Shown here: positions 58,377 through 64,000 of the stretch, one piece after another
Position numbering within the stretch: position 1 is the first letter of the stretch
Layout of the letters: each line of letters begins with the position of its first letter
Assembly: GCA_963773315.1 (NCBI GenBank)
Contig: CAVZAF010000002.1
Location: forward strand, 186,001 to 250,000
Length of the DNA stretch: 64,000 nucleotides
DNA from: DATKAS01 sp963773315
GTDB taxonomy: Bacteria; Actinomycetota; Acidimicrobiia; Acidimicrobiales; DATKAS01
Reading direction: 5' to 3'
The notes under the pieces: model-generated
What the model saw: only the letters and a program-made list of their open reading frames with translations
What the model was told of the DNA's origin: nothing
The model's database searches: none
Translations under genes and position numbers: made by a program

Positions 58377-59426
58377 TCAGGCGCCGAGGGAGAAGCGCGT
58401 CGCGACCGCTTGGTCGAGCACGCGATCGGCGATCTCTTGTGTGAGGCCGAGCACCTGATCGGCTTGCTCGACGGTGTGCGGGGCGAGTCCGCACTCCGGG
58501 GTCACGATGGCCTGCGTGCGCAAGCGCACCGGATCGCAGCCGCCGCGGACGAGCTCGCACCACACCGCGGCCAACGCGCGCCAGTAGCGGTCGACGCTGT
58601 CGGCCCGAGGGCCGTCCGTCGGGATCGCGCCCCACGCGATGCGTCCGCCACGCGCGAGGAAGTCTGCGAGCGCGCCACCGCTGCGGATCGCGCCGTGATC
58701 GGCGGGCATCGACAACACCGCCGGCCCGGCCTGATCGATGACGCCCCAGTCGGTCGAGCCGCAGCAGTGCACGCCTGCGGTCGCGGTGGTCGCGCCGAGC
58801 GCAGTCGCGAGCAGGTCGACGACTTGACGCGGCTCGAGCGGGAAGCCGGGGTGCGCCATTCCGGTGAGGCCGGGCTCGTCGAGCACCATGAGCTGTCCCG
58901 CTTCGGGAAACGCCGCGGAGAGCAGCCCGTCGAGCGCTCTGACCCGTGCCGTCACGGCGACCTCGGAGATCGCGAACGCCTTCGTGGCCGGTAGCCCGGC
59001 GTGCAGCAGCCCGAGCCCGAGCGTGACCGGGCCGGTCACCTGCCACTTCACCGGCTCGGAGCGGCGACCCGCCACCTCGATGAACGCGCGGATGCCACCG
59101 AACGCGTCGTGGTCGAGGTCGGTCTCGGGCGGCGAGTCGAGCGCGGGCCCCGGCCCAACGAGCGCGATGCGGCCGTCGGTGATGGTGACGCCGTCCAGGC
59201 CGGCGATCCCCTGCCCGAGCATCGACTCCCACGGCGATCGCATCGGGAGCGACGGGATCGCCGGGAGCGAGGGATGCCGTCGCAGCGACAGCTCCGCGGC
59301 CGCTTTGGGGTCGACGTGGGGAAGGCTGCCGACGGCAGTGGCGAGCCCCACACCGAGTTCGACGTGCAACGTGCGACCTCCGAATACCGGCCCCTTGCCC
59401 TGTCCCCGACCGGGAAAGGACAACAA
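58377..59426 (-). CDS. MetE/UROD-superfamily protein (cobalamin-independent methionine synthase-like)
   Basis: A TIM-barrel protein of 349 residues or slightly fewer; the real start may be the later LHVELGVGLATAVGSLPH region. Zinc-ligand candidates are GVHCCGSTDWGVID and ECGLAP(H), matching the His/Cys and Cys positions of methionine synthase catalytic domains. VKWQVTGPVTLGLGLLHAG also fits. It is far shorter than MetE and lacks the N-terminal half; related single-domain proteins transfer methyl groups from other donors or are of unknown function. The donor is not evident. Confidence 0.75.
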   Translation of the reverse strand: MLSFPGRGQGKGPVFGGRTLHVELGVGLATAVGSLPHVDPKAAAELSLRRHPSLPAIPSLPMRSPWESMLGQGIAGLDGVTITDGRIALVGPGPALDSPPETDLDHDAFGGIRAFIEVAGRRSEPVKWQVTGPVTLGLGLLHAGLPATKAFAISEVAVTARVRALDGLLSAAFPEAGQLMVLDEPGLTGMAHPGFPLEPRQVVDLLATALGATTATAGVHCCGSTDWGVIDQAGPAVLSMPADHGAIRSGGALADFLARGGRIAWGAIPTDGPRADSVDRYWRALAAVWCELVRGGCDPVRLRTQAIVTPECGLAPHTVEQADQVLGLTQEIADRVLDQAVATRFSLGA

Positions 59427-59459
59427 GCGCGGGTCTTACGTTGGCGAGTCGCGGACGTC

Positions 59460-60386
59460 GTGCGCAAATCTTCGGCGGTGCTCCCCACAGATCGGCTGCT
59501 CATGTGGGCGATGCGCGCGGTCTGGGCCCTTCTCCCCGCGGCCCTCGTTGCGTCGCTCGCAGCCGGACTCGACACGCGAAGTGATGGTGTCCGCCTCCTC
59601 GTCGCCGTCGCGCTGTGGGTCGCGTGGGCGGTCGTGCTCGGCGCGCTGTTCGTGCCCAACACCGTGACGCTCACGATCGTGCGGGTGATCGTGCCGGCGT
59701 CGATCGTGGTGGTCGGACTCGTCGCTTCGCACGGCGGCTTCGACATCGGGGACGGCCTCGCGCTCGCCGCTTCGATCGCGGCGACGGCGCTGTGCTTCCT
59801 ACCCGCGGTCGGAGCGGTGTTCCTGCACGGCGTCGCCTACGGAGACGAGGAACGGGTCGCGCTGCGCGCGCCTGGCATCCTCCTCCTCGGGCCCATCGAG
59901 GTCGCATGGGTCGTGCTGCTCGTCGCGGCTGCGACCGGACCCCTTCTGCTCGCGGCTCGTCAGTGGGTCGCGGGTGCGGTCGTCACGATCGCCGGCTTCG
60001 CGGTCGTGGCGGCTCTCGCCCGAGCCTTGCATCAGCTCGCGCGACGGTGGCTCGTGTTCGTGCCCTCCGGCGTGGTGCTCCACGACCCGCTCGGGCTCCT
60101 CGACCCCGTGCTCCTCACGCGGGCCCGGGTCAGGTCGTTCGCCGCGGCCCTCGCCGACACCGAGGCGACCGATCTCACGATGGGCTCGCCGGGGCTCGCA
60201 GTCGAGATCGGCTTCACCCAGAAGACCGAGATGGTGCGGCGCGAGGGACGGTCGGGCACGAAGCCGCTCGTCGCCACCGCGGTGCTCGTGACGCCGACTC
60301 GCCCTGGCGTCGCTGTCTCGATCGCGGCGCGACGACGCGTCGGCCAGGCCCCGTCGGTCAGAGGCGGCCCGTCGCCTTCACCCTGA
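59460..60386 (+). CDS. multi-pass membrane protein of unknown function
   Basis: 308 residues from a GTG at 59460. About six to eight hydrophobic segments occupy the first 200 residues (ALLPAALVASLAAGLD, LALAASIAATALCFLPAVGAV, VAWVVLLVAAATGPLLLAA). A soluble C-terminal part begins RRWLVFVPSGVVLHDPLGLL and includes DLTMGSPGLAVEIGF. I do not recognise the family. Its end overlaps the convergent DUF58 gene by 29 bases. The link to the MoxR cluster is positional only. Confidence 0.75.
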   Translation: MRKSSAVLPTDRLLMWAMRAVWALLPAALVASLAAGLDTRSDGVRLLVAVALWVAWAVVLGALFVPNTVTLTIVRVIVPASIVVVGLVASHGGFDIGDGLALAASIAATALCFLPAVGAVFLHGVAYGDEERVALRAPGILLLGPIEVAWVVLLVAAATGPLLLAARQWVAGAVVTIAGFAVVAALARALHQLARRWLVFVPSGVVLHDPLGLLDPVLLTRARVRSFAAALADTEATDLTMGSPGLAVEIGFTQKTEMVRREGRSGTKPLVATAVLVTPTRPGVAVSIAARRRVGQAPSVRGGPSPSP

Positions 60387-61671
60387 GATACGCGTCCGCG
60401 AGGTCGGGCGCGAGCCTTCCCGGCGTCGCGTCGATGACCGTGGCGCCCATGCCGCGGAGGCGCGCGATCGCCCGGCGCCGGTCCTCGATCGCCCCTACGG
60501 CCGCGGCCTTGCGGTACGCCTCGCTCGCATCGGTGGGTGTGTCGTGCGCCCACGTGACGACGTCGGGGTCACGCACACCGCCGACGAGGACGAGGTGGTG
60601 GCGCACCATCACGGGCAGCGCAGGCAGCAGCGTCTCGGCGATGACGGGCTCAGCGAGCTCGGTCAGGATCACGACGAGCGCGCGTCGCCGGAAGCGCGCC
60701 ATCGCCTCGGTGAACGCGGCGCGGTAGTCGCTCTCCGCGAGCTGCGCGTCGAGGTCGTACATCGCGTCGATGATGCGACCGAGCTGAGCGCGGCCTCCCG
60801 ATGGCGGCACGACGGCGCGCACCGTCCGGCCGAACGCGAGCATCCCGGTGCGGTCACCGAGTCTCGTGCTCACCGCCGTCATCATCATCACGGCATCCAT
60901 CGCATGCTCGAGGCGGGGGACTCCCTCGACCCGGCCCGCCATCACTCGCCCGCTGTCGAGGAGCAGCAGCACCGTCTGGTTGCGCTCGGCGCGATACGTG
61001 CGGACGATGAGCTTCCCCGTGCGCGCGGTCGCGGACCAGTCGATCCGCCTGAACTCGTCGTCGGGCGCGTGCTCGCGCAGCTGATCGAACTCGGTGCCCG
61101 CGCCGCGGCCCTGTGCGGATCGCAGTCCGACCTCGAGGATGCGGGCGCGGTTGATCCGAAGCTCGGCTTCGTCGCGGCTCTTGAAGGGAGGGAGGACGCG
61201 CAGCACCGACGGCTGGGCGCGGGTGCGTTGCCGCGCGGCCAGCCCGAGCGGCCCTTCCACGCGCACCGTGAGGTCGCGGATCTCGAACCGGCCTCGCCGC
61301 GAGGGGCGGATCGTGGTGCTGATGGTCGCCCGGCCCCGTGACGGGATGCGTACCCGCGCGCGGCGAACCTCGGCGTGCAGCGATGGCGCGAGCTCGTCCG
61401 CGATCGACACTCGGAGCGTGCGGCCGATCGGGTTCGCGACCGCCCACGACACCTCGCCTTCGACACCGAGTGAGAGCACGCCGGGCAACGTCCGCTCGAC
61501 CGCGACGGCGGACGGCGTGGGAGCGAGAGCGGCGTCGATGAGCGCGACGCACAGGAGGACGACGTCGACCACCACGAGCCGGATCCAGCCGTTGCCCGGC
61601 AGCGCCAGCAGGATCGGCGCGAGCACCGCGGCCACCGCGGCGAGTCGCCACGTGGGGACGGGCACGCTCAT
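60358..61671 (-). CDS. DUF58-family protein (MoxR partner)
   Basis: A 437-residue protein. Two N-terminal hydrophobic segments (WRLAAVAAVLAPILLALPG and LVVVDVVLLCVALIDAAL) anchor it; then a beta-rich middle and the DUF58 signature (EFDQLREHAPDDEFRRIDWSATARTGKLIVRTYRAERNQ shortened: PDDEFRRIDWSATAR). A von Willebrand-like segment follows (VLLLLDSGRVMAGRVEGVP). DUF58 proteins travel with MoxR ATPases and are thought to help assemble membrane or cofactor-containing proteins. It starts ten bases after the MoxR gene, as usual in this cluster. Confidence 0.88.
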   Translation of the reverse strand: MSVPVPTWRLAAVAAVLAPILLALPGNGWIRLVVVDVVLLCVALIDAALAPTPSAVAVERTLPGVLSLGVEGEVSWAVANPIGRTLRVSIADELAPSLHAEVRRARVRIPSRGRATISTTIRPSRRGRFEIRDLTVRVEGPLGLAARQRTRAQPSVLRVLPPFKSRDEAELRINRARILEVGLRSAQGRGAGTEFDQLREHAPDDEFRRIDWSATARTGKLIVRTYRAERNQTVLLLLDSGRVMAGRVEGVPRLEHAMDAVMMMTAVSTRLGDRTGMLAFGRTVRAVVPPSGGRAQLGRIIDAMYDLDAQLAESDYRAAFTEAMARFRRRALVVILTELAEPVIAETLLPALPVMVRHHLVLVGGVRDPDVVTWAHDTPTDASEAYRKAAAVGAIEDRRRAIARLRGMGATVIDATPGRLAPDLADAYLRVKATGRL

Positions 61672-61681
61672 CGCGTTGTGG

Positions 61682-62647
<966 letters not shown>

Positions 62648-62672
62648 CGCCACGTCCCCCACACGGCCGGCA

Positions 62673-63770
62673 TCATGCCCGCGATCCGAGGATCGCAGTG
62701 CGGACCTCCTCGACCTCGCGTGCCATGGCGACGAGTGCCTCCGGAGTCGTCGGGGCCGGACCCGCGAGTGCGCGGGCGACCTTCTCGCGATCCACGCCTG
62801 TGCGCTGCGAGGCGAGGTCCGCGACGACCTCAGCGCTGGCGGACGGGCTGACGCCGAGACGGCCGACGAGCTCGCGGTGCAGGTCTGCCCGCAGCCGCGC
62901 CGCCGCCGCTTCGGGCCTGCCCGACTTCTGCAGCAGGTTGCCGACGGCAACGACGAGCTCGGAGGCCGCGATCTGCACGAGAGGCACCTCGGCGACCGGC
63001 TTTCCGAGCCGCCGCGCCCGCCACAGCGCGAACACCACGAACGCGACCAAGAGCTGGGCGAGGGCGAGCCGCACACCAGTCGGGACGAGATCGGCAAGCG
63101 ACTTGTCGCCCTCGCCGGTGGCGGGGTTCTCGCGCTCGAGGAACGCGATCCGGGTGCCCTCCTTCGGCACGAGGATGTTGGCGGCGAGCGCCGCGTTGTC
63201 CTCGGAGTCGAGCCGATCGTTCACGAACGCGCCCGCGCCTCCCGTGGCGACGACCCAACCGTCGCCCTTCGGTTGTGCGACGACGAACGCGCCGTCTCCC
63301 CGCCTGAAGCACGACTGCGTGGCCGCGGCGCTGTCGTAGAGGACGCCGCCGGTCGGGTCGACGCGGCTCAGCTGCTCGAGCGGGAGGATCGAGCACTCGC
63401 CGCGCGGCACAGTCGCCTCGCCGAAGATCGTCTGCGTGTCACCGACGATCCGTCCGGGATGCAGTGAGGAGGAGGGGTCGGCCACGAGGAGCGTGCCTCC
63501 GCGCGTCACCCACTCGTCAACCGCCTGGCGCTGCTCCTCAGTGAGGTCGTCCCGGAGCAGCACGGCCGTGTCGAAGCCCGTGACCGTCGGTGTGATGTGC
63601 ACGTCACCCCCGAGCTCTCCGAGTGTCAGCACGAGCGCTTTCGCGCCGAGCGGCCCCGTCGCGCGGGGATCGAGCGGAGTGCCGTCGTTGGGTGGCGCTC
63701 CGGCGGCGAGCGCGACCAGGACGAGTCCGACCGCGAGCACGAGCCAGAAGACGATCGTGTTGCGCTTCAT
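62673..63770 (-). CDS. DUF4350-family membrane protein
   Basis: About 365 residues. The ATG at 63770 gives KRNTIVFWLVLAVGLVLVAL, a membrane anchor. A Rossmann-like DUF4350 domain follows (LGAKALVLTLGELGGDVHIT, DEWVTRGGTLLVADPSSSLH), and near residue 250 a second membrane helix (RLALAQLLVAFVVFALWRAR) with a soluble tail. The family is found upstream of moxR in Actinobacteria and probably forms part of the same complex. Confidence 0.87.
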   Translation of the reverse strand: MKRNTIVFWLVLAVGLVLVALAAGAPPNDGTPLDPRATGPLGAKALVLTLGELGGDVHITPTVTGFDTAVLLRDDLTEEQRQAVDEWVTRGGTLLVADPSSSLHPGRIVGDTQTIFGEATVPRGECSILPLEQLSRVDPTGGVLYDSAAATQSCFRRGDGAFVVAQPKGDGWVVATGGAGAFVNDRLDSEDNAALAANILVPKEGTRIAFLERENPATGEGDKSLADLVPTGVRLALAQLLVAFVVFALWRARRLGKPVAEVPLVQIAASELVVAVGNLLQKSGRPEAAAARLRADLHRELVGRLGVSPSASAEVVADLASQRTGVDREKVARALAGPAPTTPEALVAMAREVEEVRTAILGSRA

Positions 63771-64000
63771 CGGCCGCGGCCTTCTCGAGCACTGCATCCG
63801 ACAACGATCGGAGGCGCTCGTTCTCCGAAGGTCCCGTCGGCGCGTCGCCGTACCACACGTCGTCGAAGAGGGCGGTCGCTTCTGAGAACGGCGGCGACGC
63901 GTCGGGCACTGCTCGCGCGATGTCGGCTCGCTCCTCACCGGTCGTCTTGCCGGGCACGTCGTCGAGGAGGCCGTTGCCTGCGAGCTCCGCGACCAGCGCG
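63604..64000 (-). CDS. DUF4129-type protein, 3' part (runs off the window)
   Basis: Only the C-terminal part is inside the window; the gene begins beyond 64000. ASPPFSEATALFDDVWYGDA and PTGPSENERLRSLSDAVLE form the final helical pair of a DUF4129 domain. The open frame runs on to 63604 within the DUF4350 gene with text that no longer looks coding, so the true stop is probably near 63768, where a TGA in a neighbouring frame would overlap the DUF4350 ATG; that would need one frame change. It is the first visible gene of the MoxR cluster. Confidence 0.6.
   Translation of the reverse strand, partial: ALVAELAGNGLLDDVPGKTTGEERADIARAVPDASPPFSEATALFDDVWYGDAPTGPSENERLRSLSDAVLEKAAADEAQHDRLLARARGRTRPGRARRRSATQRRHSARSPRDGAARRESARADTRRARG

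Overview
The window is high-GC DNA coding densely on both strands. Gene content points to an actinobacterium, most likely of class Acidimicrobiia: an HspR-controlled dnaK-grpE-dnaJ-hspR-clpB operon, an EtfD-type membrane Fe-S oxidoreductase, an arsenate reductase of the type with an N-terminal helical domain, NAD-dependent ligA, purS/purQ/purL, and LPxTG-type surface proteins. The class is inferred from gene content; no rRNA is present.

Layout. 0.1-7.9 kb: an arsenic-resistance region (three ArsR repressors, ACR3 efflux, DUF2180 protein, two-domain ArsA ATPase, ArsC, aquaporin, an ArsI/CadI-like VOC protein coupled to a TauD-type dioxygenase, and an IS481 transposase remnant). It lies against the 3' end of a tRNA-Gly(CCC), as genomic islands often do. 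8.2-14.2 kb: an ArsB/NhaD-family transporter, a degenerate receiver protein, EtfD, a cyclic-nucleotide-binding protein and two atypical OmpR-type regulators. 14.5-21.3 kb: secreted or surface proteins (a repeat-rich secreted protein, an LPITG-anchored repeat protein, two lipoproteins). 21.4-28.6 kb: gpmA and the chaperone operon with HAIR-like operators. 28.7-32.8 kb: two Thr-rich LPxTG-type surface proteins preceded by near-identical leader RNAs, and a family 2 glycosyltransferase. 32.9-42.7 kb: purine synthesis (purA, purD, purB, purC, purS, purQ, purL) and a Sua5-type tRNA threonylcarbamoylation gene. 42.7-59.4 kb: a mixed metabolic block (J-domain protein, xylulokinase-like kinase, 6-phosphogluconate dehydrogenase, nitroreductase, enoyl-CoA hydratase, alcohol dehydrogenase, methyltransferase, NifU-like protein, APH kinase, GGDEF/EAL protein, nitronate monooxygenase-like protein, ABC exporter, ligA, MetE-like protein). 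59.5-64 kb: a MoxR/DUF58/DUF4350/DUF4129 membrane cluster that runs off the right edge.

Quality warning. About twenty conserved genes, including single-copy housekeeping genes, are broken by frameshifts, and at almost every site removing one extra base restores the family sequence. The breaks lie between about 13.6 and 55.7 kb on both strands and are absent from 1-13.5, 17.3-27.8 and 55.7-64 kb. I read them as insertion-biased consensus errors, so these genes are reported as full spans with the break position rather than as pseudogenes.

Most distinctive biology: the arsI/cadI-tauD couple inside the arsenic island, the repeat-rich surface-protein cluster sharing NQSN motifs, and the duplicated leader RNA in front of two sortase-type surface proteins.
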